A DNA stretch of 64,000 nt from Myxococcales bacterium (GTDB lineage Bacteria; Myxococcota; Myxococcia; Myxococcales; Myxococcaceae): NCBI GenBank assembly GCA_016191815.1, contig JACPVI010000015.1, forward strand, positions 1-64,000, given 5' to 3'. The position numbers and the translations under genes are program-made. Below, one piece after another: positions 23,571-32,559 of the stretch. The notes below the pieces were generated by a model that had not been told where the DNA came from, did no database searches, and saw only the letters and a list, made by a program, of their open reading frames with translations. Each line of letters opens with the position of its first letter. The stretch's first letter is position 1.

Positions 23571-24266
23571 AAGTTGGTGAGGTGAAGGCGCGCCGGCGGA
23601 ATTAGCCAGAGGAGCCGCTTCACCAAGGTTTCCGCCGAAAGCACCAGCACTCCTCCCTTCTTCGTCTGGTAGGCGTATTTGCCATCCTCGCGCCGCGACA
23701 GCTGCGATTCGGCCACCGGGCCGCGCGCGCCGTAGCGCACCAGTCGGGCCAAGCCCTCCCGGTCGGCGGCATGCACATGGGTACCGGCGTGCAGGGAGAA
23801 ACCTTCCCCGGTGGCGACTCGGCGGCCGGCACGCTCGGGTTGCTTGTCCTCGAGAATCATCAGCCGGCGCTGGGCGCCCTCGTACTGCAACGCCTCGAAA
23901 CCGTCCTCCGGCCAGTACTCTTCATGCGACTGGAAGAGGGGCGCAAGCCGCCGCAGCATCCGCGCCAGCACCGCCTCTACCTCCTCCGGCGAGGGCGGCG
24001 GCAGCGGGATGAAGTCCGCTCCGCTAAAGACACCCTCCGCCTCGAGGACGTGGAGGTGGGGATGGAGACCGAGCTGCGCGCTGAAGAGCTGCACGAATCG
24101 CACGGCGCCGCACTGAAGCTTCCCCTCGACACCCAGCTGCCGCGCCCGCTTGCGCCGCCAGCGGAAGATGGCCCGCACCAACTCCTTCTCGATTTGCAGC
24201 AGAAGCTTCGCCTCCCGCACCGCCGGGAAGCGGAGTTTCCCCGGGAGGGACAACGTCCACTGCCGG

Positions 24267-24286
24267 CTATGCCGTGCTCGGCATAA
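24267..24286. repeat. Second TTATGC...GCATA palindrome inside the transposase
   Basis: Minus-strand TTATGCCGAGCACGGCATAG: 7-base arms TATGCCG/CGGCATA around TGCT (plus strand). It shares the pattern TTATGC-S-G-W-GCAC-S-GCATA with the palindrome at 23544-23563 and is read in the same frame (Leu-Cys-Arg-Ala-Arg-His versus Leu-Cys-Gly-Ala-Pro-His). It occupies the spot where related transposases have a conserved VDHVLP-type stretch. Confidence 0.6.
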
Positions 24287-24539
24287 CCGCGACAGGTGCG
24301 CCGCTGTCTCGTGGCTTCTCCTCGCCGCGCAACAGGGACACCATCCGCGCAGAAGCTTTTCGTCGAGCGGGGCAGTGGCGAATGGGGCTCCGAGCGCCGT
24401 CTTCGGCTTCGCTTTGGGTAGGTCGAGGGCGCGGAGGCGGTGTTTCGGGTATTCCGGACGGAGGGGAAGGACTCGGGGGTGCGCCATCGGCTGGACCAAG
24501 GGAGCGCTACTCAGGCGCGCCGCGGTGGCAGTGGTGACC

Positions 24540-24708
24540 TGGCGCGGGATTCCCTTGCGCGTGTCCGGCATCTCCGGAGACGCGGTGCTCCGGCCGACCG
24601 TGTCCGGGCGAGTTCCTTCTGGTGGCGAGCGCGGTGGCGTTCCTGGCGGCGCTCCTCGCCGCGGCCTGCCCGGCCTCGCGGCTGAACCCGGTCGACGCGC
24701 TGCGGTGA
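24540..24708 (+). pseudogene. C-terminal remnant of an FtsX/MacB-type ABC permease
   Basis: The last 29 codons before the TGA at 24706 read a hydrophobic helix and the ending CPASRLNPVDALR, the typical LPARRA.R.DP..ALR close of FtsX-like permeases. Just upstream, in another frame, GIPLRVSGISGD resembles the preceding loop, so a frameshift is likely. No start or transmembrane core is present. It adds to the decayed fragments between the peptidase and dehydrogenase genes. Confidence 0.45.
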
Positions 24709-24810
24709 ATCTAAAGCCGCCGACGGCAATTCGGATCCTATGCTGGCGCGCCAAGGCTCGCTGGTTGCAGCGCGGGCCAGGCGCCTCCTAGCATTGACGC
24801 CGGAGAAGCG

Positions 24811-25041
24811 ATGGCCAAGGGCAACGGAAAAGCGAAGTCACTCGAGCAGCAAATCGTTGATCGGCTGGACCAAGTGGTCGCGAAGATCGAGCGCGGCTTC
24901 GAGGACCTCAACGCCAGCTTCACGGCCGGCCTAAGACAAGTTAATGAGCGGCTCGACAAGGTCATCGAAAACACTGGCGGCTACTGGCGCGACCACGAAG
25001 AACGCCTCCGCAGGCTCGAGGAGCGCGTCGGCCTGCGCTGA
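24811..25041 (+). CDS. Small coiled-coil hypothetical protein
   Basis: 76 aa. The ATG at 24811 follows GGAGAAG. It is highly charged and almost wholly helical with heptads (IVDRLDQVVAKIERGFEDLN; LRQVNERLDKVIEN), so probably a small coiled-coil protein. There is no signal peptide or known domain. Codon use looks less GC-extreme than its neighbours. It sits at the edge of the decayed region. It could be a real short gene or a piece of a longer coiled-coil protein. Confidence 0.6.
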   Translation: MAKGNGKAKSLEQQIVDRLDQVVAKIERGFEDLNASFTAGLRQVNERLDKVIENTGGYWRDHEERLRRLEERVGLR

Positions 25042-25492
25042 CGCTGCTAGCCGGGTTCCTGCGCGGGCGCCCGCTGGGCGCGAAGCCACGCCGGCAATGC
25101 CACTGCGAACGGTGTGCTCCTCAGGGGCTCGCCTTCAACGGTCAAGAACCTCCGTCGTCCGAGCGCGCGACGCACCTTCCGTTGATGCACAGACGGGGGC
25201 GAGCGGCTCATGATGCGCTCGGCATGGACAGGCAGACCTTCGGCCGGCGGTTGCGCGGCCGAAGCTGGAGGAGGCCTTGCGCACCGCCCGCGAAGCCGGC
25301 GACCAGGCGGCGATCGAGCGCTGGGCCTCCTGCTGCTCGGCGGAGGCCCACGAGCACAAGACTCCGCTGCTCGCGCACGCCTACCAAGAGCTCCTGGAGC
25401 GGGTGCGGCGCCCCGCGAGCTGAGCCGCGTCCCGTCCCTGCCCGCGCCGTGCGTGGTAGGTTGCTCGCCCCAGTCCGGCAACCGAGGTGAAC
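25042..25492. other. Gap with no assured gene
   Basis: About 450 bases before the dehydrogenase gene. The only protein-like stretch is 25265-25423 (plus strand): LEEALRTAREAGDQAAIERW and on to LLAHAYQELLERVRRPAS, then TGA. It has good helical character but no usual start codon in frame, so it may be the tail of a broken gene or a short gene with an unusual start. Otherwise nothing is recognised. Confidence 0.4.
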
Positions 25493-26665
25493 ATGAGCTA
25501 CCGAGTGGTGCTCCTTCCGGGGGATGGAATCGGCGTCGAGGTGATGGCCCAGGCGCGGGCGGTGCTGGAAGAAGTCTCCAGAGTCTTTGGGCTCTCCTTC
25601 GCCCTCGAGGAGATTCCCTGCGGCGGGAAGTACTACCTCCAGCACGGCAGCCGCGACTGGCCGGAGGAGGCCGAGGAGAGGTGCGCCGCGGCGGACCTGG
25701 TGCTCTTGGGGGCGGTGGGCTGGCCCTCGCCGGAGGGCAAGGGGCCGGTGACGATGCCCGACGGGAGGATGGCGGGCTGGTCGCCGGTGATCGGCAACCG
25801 GCTCAAGCTAGACCTCTACGCCAACGTTCGCCCGGTGAAGCTGTGGCCGGGGGTGAAGCACCGCATCCACGGCCGGCGCGTCTCGGTCTGGGAGCCGGGG
25901 ATGGTGGACCTGATCATCGTCCGGGAGAACACCGAGGGGCTCTACAGCGGGGTAGGAGGCTTCCTCTCCGCCGGCGGCCGGCGCAGCACGGCGATCGACA
26001 CCCGGGTCATCACCCGGGCCGGCTCGGAGCGGGTCATCCGCTACGCGTTCGAGCTGTGCCGCAAGCGGGCCAAGGGCGCGCCCAAGGACGGCAAGAAGCG
26101 CGTCACCTGCATCGTGAAGGACAACGTGCTCAAGGGCTGCCAGCTCTTCGCGGAGGTCTTCTTCGAGGTGGGCGCGGAGTACCAGGAGATCGAGAAGGAG
26201 ACCGCGATCGTCGACGCCTTCACCCAGTGGCTTTTGAGCCAGCCCGAGTACTACGACGTGTGCGTCACCACCAACATGTTCGGGGACATCGTCACCGACC
26301 TGGCCTCGGTGCTCCAGGGAGGAATGGGGATGGCGGTGGGGTGCAACATCGGCGACCGTCACGCGATGTTCGAACCCATCCACGGCTCGGCGCCCAAGCA
26401 CGCCGGAAAGGACTCCGCCAACCCGATGGCGATGATCCTCGCCGCGGCCGAGGGACTGAGGTGGCTGGGGCAGCGCAAGCCCGACCCGAAGCTCCCTGCG
26501 GCGGCCGAGGCGATCGAATCGGCGGTGGTGGGCCTGTTGGCGGCGGGCGCGCCGCTCACCTACGACTTGGTGGGTGAGAAGGAGGCCGCCAAGACCTCGC
26601 AGGTGGGCGCGGCCATCCGCAGCGAGGTGTCGCGCCGGCTCTCCGCCCTGTCCGGAACGAGGTAG
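25493..26665 (+). CDS. Isopropylmalate/isocitrate dehydrogenase-family beta-decarboxylating dehydrogenase
   Basis: 390 aa. The ATG at 25493 has GAGGTG upstream; an alternative GTG lies at 25487. Family marks are LLPGDGIGVEV, the substrate-binding RENTEGLYSG, KDNVLKGCQLF, the Mg2+-binding Asp region (YYDVCVTTNMFGDIVTDL) and the NAD region FEPIHGSAPKHAGKDSANP. The His-Gly-Ser-Ala-Pro run suits NAD+ use. The length fits LeuB, but no other leucine genes are nearby and RENTEG occurs in several subfamilies, so isopropylmalate, isocitrate, homoisocitrate or tartrate are all possible substrates. Confidence 0.88.
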   Translation: MSYRVVLLPGDGIGVEVMAQARAVLEEVSRVFGLSFALEEIPCGGKYYLQHGSRDWPEEAEERCAAADLVLLGAVGWPSPEGKGPVTMPDGRMAGWSPVIGNRLKLDLYANVRPVKLWPGVKHRIHGRRVSVWEPGMVDLIIVRENTEGLYSGVGGFLSAGGRRSTAIDTRVITRAGSERVIRYAFELCRKRAKGAPKDGKKRVTCIVKDNVLKGCQLFAEVFFEVGAEYQEIEKETAIVDAFTQWLLSQPEYYDVCVTTNMFGDIVTDLASVLQGGMGMAVGCNIGDRHAMFEPIHGSAPKHAGKDSANPMAMILAAAEGLRWLGQRKPDPKLPAAAEAIESAVVGLLAAGAPLTYDLVGEKEAAKTSQVGAAIRSEVSRRLSALSGTR

Positions 26666-26686
26666 GCGCGAGGCTCACAGACACCA

Positions 26687-26712
26687 CCTGCCCGGGGGCA
26701 GTTCCGGGCGGG
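26687..26712 (+). terminator. Possible terminator hairpin after the dehydrogenase gene
   Basis: CCTGCCCGG (26687-26695) pairs with CCGGGCGGG (26704-26712), nine pairs with one G-T, across an 8-base loop. It lies 21 bases after the stop codon. There is no T-run behind it. The rest of the 317-base gap up to the next lipoprotein gene shows nothing recognisable. Confidence 0.35.
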
Positions 26713-26982
26713 CCGACCACTCCCTACTTTCCGAGGCCCCAGTTCGGGTCGTCGGGAAGGACGGTGGCGCGTGGGCAACATCGGCCTCTGCAGGACGGGG
26801 CTGTGGCGAGTGTCGAGCCCAACCCGCCATTCGCCCGTCCGGCGCCGGGCGTGCAACGCCGAAGTTTCGGCGCGGGGCCTCCAGCGCGGAGCAAGCGTCG
26901 CGGCGTGAACTTCTTCCTGCGGGGAATCCTTCCTGGGGGCCGGTGCGCCCGAAGGAGCCCGCACCTATCTTGGACGGCCATC

Positions 26983-28728
26983 ATGCGTGTACTCATCGCT
27001 TTCCTGCTCATCGTCGCTCTCTGCGCGGGCTGCCCCCGCGAGCGCCCACCCGGGCCAGAGGAGCCACCCACCGACAGCCAGCCCACCGACGCCGGCGGCC
27101 AGGACGCCACCGCCGACGCGGGCGCCGACGCGGGCGCCGACGCCGGAGCCGACGCAGGAGTCGATGCCGGCGCCCCGGACGCCGGAGTGGGGCCCACCGC
27201 CTGTTCCCGCCCGCAGGTGGGGGCGGGAGACCCAGCGCTGCCCTCCACCAGGCTGGACACCAGCTTCCCGGCGATGAGCGGCCGGACGATCGCCGTCGCC
27301 GATGCGGTCTCCCTCCAAGCGGCCATCGTCTCCGCCCAGCTCGGCGACACCATCGAGCTGTCGCCCGGAGTCGAGTACGTTGGGCACTTCAAGCTGCCCG
27401 AGCTGGCCGGCACCGGTTGGGTGGTCATCCGCTCGGCGCCGGCGGCGCTCCCGCCCGAGGGCACCCGCGCCACTCCCGCCGACGCGCCCTCGATGGCGAG
27501 CCTCGTCACCCCCGACAACCAGCCGGTGCTGACCGCCGCCCCAGGCGCGCATCACTTCCGGCTGGTGGGACTCGACTTCCGCCCGGCTCCGCTGACGGAC
27601 GTGAACGACCTCATCGTCCTCGGCACCGGACTGGAGAGCGCCGAGTCGCTCCTGCCCCACGACATCGTGATCGACCGCTGCCTGGTGCGCGGGGATCCGA
27701 CCTTGGGAGGCAAGCGGGGCGTCCGGTTGAACTCGGCCTCCACCGCGATCATCGACTCGTGGTTCGGCGACTGGAAGCGGGCCGGGATGGACACCCAGGC
27801 CATCGCCGGCTGGAACAGCCCCGGGCCGTTCAAGATCGCCGGCAACTACCTGGAGGGTGGCGGGGTAAACCTCATGCTCGGCGGCGCCGACGCGGTCATC
27901 CCCCAGGTCATCCCCAGCGACATCGAGATCTGCCGTAACCACTTCAAGAAGCCGCTCAGCTGGAAGCTCGGAGACCCGAGCTTTGCCGGCACCATCTGGA
28001 CGGTGAAGGACCTCCTCGAGCTGAAGGTCGGCCGACGGGTGCTGGTGGCGGACAACCTCTTCGAGAACAGCTGGGCCCAGGCCCAGGTCGGGTTCGCGCT
28101 GGTGATCAAGAGCGCCAACCAGGGCGGGACCCAGCCCTGGGCGGTCACCGAGGACGTGACGGTGTACAACAACGTCATCCGGCACGCTGCCGGCGGTGTC
28201 AACATCGCCGCCCAGGACTTCGGGACGACCCTCAAGACGCAGCGGGTGCGGATCGCCAACAACCTCTTCTTCGACATCGGCGGACCCACCTGGGGAGGAA
28301 ACGTGCCCCTCTTCCAGTTGGTCGGCGGAGTGGACGGGGTGCGGATCGAGCACGTCACCGGGATCGCCAAGGGGAACCTGCTCAACACCGACGCGGTCAA
28401 CCGGGAATTCGTGTTCCGCAACAACCTGGTCACCCGGGGGCCCTTGGGAGTCAAGGGCTCCGGCCTCGCCGAGGGCAACGGCACGCTCAACGTGGACTTC
28501 CCCGGCGCGGTCTTCTCGAGGAACGCCATCATCGGCGCCGTGCCCACCTCCTACCCGCCGGACAACTTCTTCCCGCCGGACGTGGCCGCCGCCGGCTTCG
28601 TGGATCCGACCGCCAACGACTTCCAGCTCTCCAGCTCCAGCTCCCTCAAGGGGAAGGCCACCGACGGCACCGATCTCGGCGTGGACGTGGCCGCCCTCGG
28701 CGCCGGCGCCGCGGTGCCTGCCCAGTGA
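26983..28728 (+). CDS. Lipoprotein with right-handed beta-helix (pectate-lyase-like) fold
   Basis: 581 aa from the ATG at 26983. The lipoprotein signal IAFLLIVALCAGC is followed by a spacer of repeated DAGADAGADAG type (about residues 40-65), common in myxobacterial surface lipoproteins. The body (about 100-560) has parallel beta-helix rungs of 22-25 residues with Asn ladders and Val/Ile strands (DIEICRNHFKKP; VTVYNNVIRHAAGGVNI; VRIANNLFFDIGG). A surface polysaccharide-binding or degrading role is possible. Catalytic residues cannot be picked out. Confidence 0.85.
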   Translation: MRVLIAFLLIVALCAGCPRERPPGPEEPPTDSQPTDAGGQDATADAGADAGADAGADAGVDAGAPDAGVGPTACSRPQVGAGDPALPSTRLDTSFPAMSGRTIAVADAVSLQAAIVSAQLGDTIELSPGVEYVGHFKLPELAGTGWVVIRSAPAALPPEGTRATPADAPSMASLVTPDNQPVLTAAPGAHHFRLVGLDFRPAPLTDVNDLIVLGTGLESAESLLPHDIVIDRCLVRGDPTLGGKRGVRLNSASTAIIDSWFGDWKRAGMDTQAIAGWNSPGPFKIAGNYLEGGGVNLMLGGADAVIPQVIPSDIEICRNHFKKPLSWKLGDPSFAGTIWTVKDLLELKVGRRVLVADNLFENSWAQAQVGFALVIKSANQGGTQPWAVTEDVTVYNNVIRHAAGGVNIAAQDFGTTLKTQRVRIANNLFFDIGGPTWGGNVPLFQLVGGVDGVRIEHVTGIAKGNLLNTDAVNREFVFRNNLVTRGPLGVKGSGLAEGNGTLNVDFPGAVFSRNAIIGAVPTSYPPDNFFPPDVAAAGFVDPTANDFQLSSSSSLKGKATDGTDLGVDVAALGAGAAVPAQ

Positions 28729-28778
28729 TGGGGTGCCTCGGCCCGCGGACCCACCCTCACCCGGTCGCCGAGAGGACG

Positions 28779-29390
28779 CTAGCCTTGGTCCGTCGCCGCG
28801 CGCTTGCGGTCCCGCATCGCCCGGAGGGCGGCCATCGCCTGATCCGCGTCCGGGTTTCCTGAGAGCGGGCCGAGCGCGGAGAGCGCCCGCTCGAGCTGAT
28901 CGGCCTCCTCCACCTCACGCTGGCGCACCGTCTCCACCGCGCCGCGGAAACCGTCGAACAGGTCCCGCAGCTCGTCGGTGCGGCGCAGCGGGCGCATCGC
29001 CGGGTAGCGGCCTTTGGCCAGCGCCGCCACGTACCGGCTCATCACCCAAACCGGCCCTGCCACCCGGTGCGTGAGGAGCACGCCGAAAAGCCCCAACAGG
29101 ATGGCCGAGAGAACCGCCGCCCCCGCCGCGAGGTAGAGCACCGTCGCGCCCGCCGCCGAAAGCTGCAGCTTCACCTCCTCGGGCACCGCGGCGCCCGACC
29201 GCGCGAAGGCGCTCTCCAACTCGCGCGCCAGCTCGGCGTGCGCCAGGTACGACAGCGAGCCGATGAGCCCGCTCACCGCCGCGCCGATCGCCGCCAAGAG
29301 CAGGGTGTACTTCACCTGGAACGGCCGGTCGACCAGGTAGGTCCTCCGGCCCGAGCGGGCGGGCGCTTGGCTGTCCAGCACCTGCTCCAT
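28779..29390 (-). CDS. Two-helix membrane protein with HAMP-like region
   Basis: 203 aa. Two membrane helices (about 28-50 and 82-106) frame a short periplasmic loop. A HAMP-like cytoplasmic segment (LTHRVAGPVWVMSRYVAALAKGRYPAMRPLRRTDELRDLFDGF) and a charged helical tail follow. It lacks methyl-accepting, kinase or cyclase output, so it is a signalling adaptor or stand-alone sensor of a type common in myxobacteria. The gene is divergent from the HEAT-repeat lipoprotein. Confidence 0.82.
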   Translation of the reverse strand: MEQVLDSQAPARSGRRTYLVDRPFQVKYTLLLAAIGAAVSGLIGSLSYLAHAELARELESAFARSGAAVPEEVKLQLSAAGATVLYLAAGAAVLSAILLGLFGVLLTHRVAGPVWVMSRYVAALAKGRYPAMRPLRRTDELRDLFDGFRGAVETVRQREVEEADQLERALSALGPLSGNPDADQAMAALRAMRDRKRAATDQG

Positions 29391-29434
29391 CGGAGGGCGA
29401 GCCTAGCGCATCGTCCGCTGGCAAGCCCGGACAG

Positions 29435-29464
29435 TTGACCCCCCTTCGGGTGCGGAGGTATGAG
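29435..29464 (+). promoter_or_regulatory. Candidate sigma-70-type promoter of the HEAT-repeat lipoprotein
   Basis: TTGACC (29435-29440), an 18-base spacer and TATGAG (29459-29464), about 44 bases before the start codon, in the 117-base divergent gap. It is a fair match to -35/-10 boxes for so GC-rich a genome. Confidence 0.4.
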
Positions 29465-29507
29465 CCCGAGGCCCGTAAAAACCGAAAACTCCCCAAGGGG
29501 GTAGCCC

Positions 29508-31100
29508 ATGCGCCCGCTCGTTTCGCTGTGCCTCGCCCTGGCCCTGTTCGGACTCGCCGGCTGCAAGGGCGACCCGAACACCCCCGAGTACTGGGACAAA
29601 GCCCTCAACGGCTCCAAGAAGACCAAGGAGAAGCTGCGGGTGCTCGACGAGCTGCGCGAGGCCAAGGCGCTCAACGGCTCCTTTGCCCCGATGCTCCACG
29701 CTCAGCTCCAGTCGCAGAAGCATGCCGAGGTGAAGGCGGGGATCGCGAAGATCCTCGGAGAGGTGAGGGATCCCTCCTCGGTCCAGCCGCTGGTGGACGC
29801 CTTGGACCTCGGCAACACCGACAGCGCCGCCAACGCGATGAACAAGGAGATCGCCTCCGCGCTCGGCGCCATTGGCGATCCCAAGGCCGAGCCGACCCTG
29901 CTCAAGCTCCTCAAGGTGAAGGACAACTACACCAAGATCGAAGCCATCAACGCCCTGGGGGCGCTCAAGGCGAAGGTGGCGGTGGAGCCGCTGATCGCGG
30001 TCGCCACCGACGAGGGCGAACCGTTCATCAGCAAGAAGGCCGTCCAGGCCCTGGGGGAGATTGGAGACCCCAAGGCGGTGCCGGCGCTGGTGAAGATGAT
30101 GTTCAAGGAGCGCCGCGGGATCTCCTTCTACATGGAGAGCTCCTTCGCGCTGTACCAGATCGGCCAGCCCTCGGCGGACGCGCTGCTCCCGGTGATCAAG
30201 GGCGAGGACAAGGAGCTGTTCGGCTGGGCGAAGGAGAACAACATCATCGAGCCCGCGCTGTTCGCCAAGTCCGCCCAGGTGCTGGGAGACCTCCACGAGG
30301 CGAGGGCGGAGAAGTCCCTGCTCCAGCGGCTGGGCTTCGATAGCGAGTACCTTGACATCAAGCTCTTCGTCCGCATGCGGATGGCCGACGCCCTTGGGCG
30401 GATGCGCTCCAAGGAAGCGGCGAAGGCGCTGGCCGGCATGCTGGAAGAGGAGGAGGCCACCGCCCGGCTGGAGTACATCCGCGCCCTCACCCGCATCGGC
30501 GGGAGGGAGGCCGTCCCCGCGCTGCTCAAGTCGGCCGCCAAGGGGAGCTGGGACGCCCGCGAACCCTCCATCATCGGAGTGGCCATGCTGGGCGACGAGC
30601 GCGAGATCGCGGCGTTCGACAAGCTGATCAAGGAGGAGGAGGCCTTGACCGCCGCGGAGTGCAAAGAGAACCCCGATTACCAGGGCTGCGACAAGCCGGC
30701 CGAGCTGGCGAAGAAGCACATCGAGGCGATCGAGGGCCACAAGAAGCGCCTTTCGGCGGCCCAGGCCTGCAAGGACTCCGCCTGCTGGGCGAAGAAGCTC
30801 GACGACCCGGAGGCGGGCGTCCGGGAGCGGGCCGCCTTCGAGGTGGGACGCTCGGGCAACGCCGAGCTGGTGGAGGCGCTCACCTCCAGGCTCGCCGAGA
30901 AGAACCTCGACACTCGCCTGGCGATCATCCAGGCCACCGACTGGCTGGTCCACGACAGCAAGGACGCCGGCAAGCGCGCCCAGGCCGCGGTCTCCAAGCT
31001 GGACGAGCAGATCGCCCAGGAGAAGGGGAAGACGGAGTTCGTAAAGGTGAACGAGGATCTGCGGCGGCTGGCAGTGAAGCTCAAGCGAAGCGGGAGCTGA
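29508..31100 (+). CDS. HEAT-repeat lipoprotein
   Basis: 530 aa. The ATG at 29508 follows AAGGGGGT. The lipoprotein signal has lipobox LFGLAGC (Cys22). The mature protein is built almost entirely of HEAT-like helical repeats of about 30 residues (AIGDPKAEPTLLKLLKVKD; ALGEIGDPKAVPALVKMMF; ALTRIGGREAVPALLKSA), with conserved G-D-x-x-A-V/E-P. It is probably a periplasmic or inner-face envelope scaffold that binds other proteins. The C-terminus (about 400-530) adds less regular repeats with a Cys pair (CKENPDYQGC; CKDSACW). Confidence 0.88.
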   Translation: MRPLVSLCLALALFGLAGCKGDPNTPEYWDKALNGSKKTKEKLRVLDELREAKALNGSFAPMLHAQLQSQKHAEVKAGIAKILGEVRDPSSVQPLVDALDLGNTDSAANAMNKEIASALGAIGDPKAEPTLLKLLKVKDNYTKIEAINALGALKAKVAVEPLIAVATDEGEPFISKKAVQALGEIGDPKAVPALVKMMFKERRGISFYMESSFALYQIGQPSADALLPVIKGEDKELFGWAKENNIIEPALFAKSAQVLGDLHEARAEKSLLQRLGFDSEYLDIKLFVRMRMADALGRMRSKEAAKALAGMLEEEEATARLEYIRALTRIGGREAVPALLKSAAKGSWDAREPSIIGVAMLGDEREIAAFDKLIKEEEALTAAECKENPDYQGCDKPAELAKKHIEAIEGHKKRLSAAQACKDSACWAKKLDDPEAGVRERAAFEVGRSGNAELVEALTSRLAEKNLDTRLAIIQATDWLVHDSKDAGKRAQAAVSKLDEQIAQEKGKTEFVKVNEDLRRLAVKLKRSGS

Positions 31101-31165
31101 CAGGGCAGATCGCGGCTGCCTGGGGTATCGGCGCTCGACTCGGCACGGGCGAGCCGCGCTCCGAA

Positions 31166-32512
31166 TCAGGCGTCGCGCCGCTCTTCGCCCTTCTGTGGCT
31201 CCTCGTGGAAGGCGCTGGGGAGGAGATTGAAAGGAAGCACCTTCGCCAGGGCGATGAGCAGGAGGATTCCGCCCGGCGCGGCGAAGATGGCCAGCGCGGG
31301 CACCGCCTTGGCCACGTCGATGAGCTGCTCGCGCATCCTCCGCCGCTCCTCGCCGCTCAGCTTTTGCCCCCGCGCCGCCCGGGAGAGCAGCACCGACAGC
31401 TCGCCGGTCCGCTTCACCTCGGTGAGCAGCCGATGGAAATTCTTCTCCAGCGTCCGCTGCATCGAGTCGACCATCTCCTGGCCGAGCAGCTGCGCGCCGG
31501 GGGAGACGGTGAACACGTCCACCACCTCCCGGTTCTTGGCGTAGAACTCCGCCACCCCCACCTGGATGGAAGCGACCTCCTCGGAAGAGAAGCCGAGCCG
31601 CGCCGACAGCTCGCTCACGAAGGCCAGCTCTCCGGGTGAGCGGCGCCCCTCTACCAGCGAGGCGAGCAAGGTCTGCTCGAGGATGAACCTCCTCAGATCG
31701 GCGCTGCGCACTCCCTTCACCAGCGCCGCCAGCGCGGGCCGGCGCTCGAAGCAACGCTTCACCCGGCGCCTGAGCTCGGAGGCCATCTCTTTGGGCAGCC
31801 TCAGGTCCTCCACCTGGCGGAGGATGGCCCTCCGGGCCGGAAAGCTCGGTCTCCGCTCGGAGCAGGCGAGCGCGGTCAACACTTCGACCAGGAGGGCCTT
31901 CTGCTGGGCGGCGAACCTGAGCCGCCGTCCGGCCGCCTCGGCGGAGAAGTGGGCGCGGGCGAAATAGTCGATGGCCAGCCTCCCGAAGAGCTGCGCGTCG
32001 GCGTAGAGCGAGCCGTTGTGCAAGAGGAGCCCGTAGTAGGGGTCTCCCGAGAGCGACATCGCCCGCTCCTCCAGCTCGGACTCCACCTTCCTCCACAGCT
32101 TGGCCGGCAGGGGCCACTGAGGGCCCATGCGCACGATGCGGCGGTGGATTTCCTCCGCCTGCGGAAGCTGGCCGGCAGAGGCGGCCAAGAGGAGCAGCAC
32201 CTGCTCGTTGCGAGGGCCCGGCGGCGCGTCGGCGAGCACCGCGATGTCCAGGGCGATGCGGGCGAAGATGCGGAGGACGGCGATGAACAGCACCTCCTCC
32301 GCTGCCCTCGTCGCCTGGGTGCCCCGCTGCGCCGGGGTGCCGAACAGAAGCCCGCTCTCCCGGAGGAAACCTCTTAGGTACCTCCGCGCACGCCCTCGCC
32401 CCATCGGCAGGGCCTTGGCTCCCTCGAGCGCGGCGGAGGCGCCCTGGGGAATGTGCGCGCCCACCGCCTCCTCGAGCAGGGCGGAGAGCCATCCCGGCTT
32501 GCTGAGTTTCAT
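31166..32512 (-). CDS. LETM1-like domain protein
   Basis: 448 aa, mostly alpha-helical and basic. Near the C-terminus ERRRMREQLIDVAKAVPALAIFAAPGG leads into a hydrophobic helix and LPFNLLPSAF. This matches the membrane-proximal end of LETM1-type proteins (mitochondrial cation/proton exchange and ribosome binding), which also occurs in some bacteria. The middle part has TerB-like helices (FVSELSARLGFSSEEVASIQVGVAEFY). There is no signal peptide. One membrane helix at about 410-430 suggests inner-membrane attachment. Convergent with the HEAT-repeat gene. Cellular role not known. Confidence 0.75.
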   Translation of the reverse strand: MKLSKPGWLSALLEEAVGAHIPQGASAALEGAKALPMGRGRARRYLRGFLRESGLLFGTPAQRGTQATRAAEEVLFIAVLRIFARIALDIAVLADAPPGPRNEQVLLLLAASAGQLPQAEEIHRRIVRMGPQWPLPAKLWRKVESELEERAMSLSGDPYYGLLLHNGSLYADAQLFGRLAIDYFARAHFSAEAAGRRLRFAAQQKALLVEVLTALACSERRPSFPARRAILRQVEDLRLPKEMASELRRRVKRCFERRPALAALVKGVRSADLRRFILEQTLLASLVEGRRSPGELAFVSELSARLGFSSEEVASIQVGVAEFYAKNREVVDVFTVSPGAQLLGQEMVDSMQRTLEKNFHRLLTEVKRTGELSVLLSRAARGQKLSGEERRRMREQLIDVAKAVPALAIFAAPGGILLLIALAKVLPFNLLPSAFHEEPQKGEERRDA

Positions 32513-32559
32513 CTGTCCCGCCCGCCAGATAGCGCAGCGGGCCCCCGGGCGCTACCGGG

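Larger units (their letters stand above)
23522..24487 (-). mobile_element. IS91-like transposase gene, probably truncated
   Basis: The frame from the ATG at 24487 gives about 321 aa. Clear family features are CPCCAARRSHETAAHL (end of the zinc-binding part), RQWTLSLPGKLRF, an HxH in LGLHPHLHVLEAEGVF (metal site of HUH-type transposases), SLHAGTHVHAADREGLARLVRYGARG with the candidate catalytic Tyr, and the ending RLLWLIPPARLHLTNFHG. The usual N-terminal zinc domain is short or missing. The family's next block after YHG is replaced by GLCGAPHKPW from the palindrome, and a stop follows. Probably inactive. No flanking inverted repeats or target duplication are visible, as expected for IS91 types. 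Confidence 0.65.

Noticed and set aside
27110-27180. GCCGACGCGGGC-type repeats as a mobile or regulatory repeat
   Set aside because: They encode the DAGADAG spacer of a lipoprotein, a common feature of myxobacterial surface proteins.
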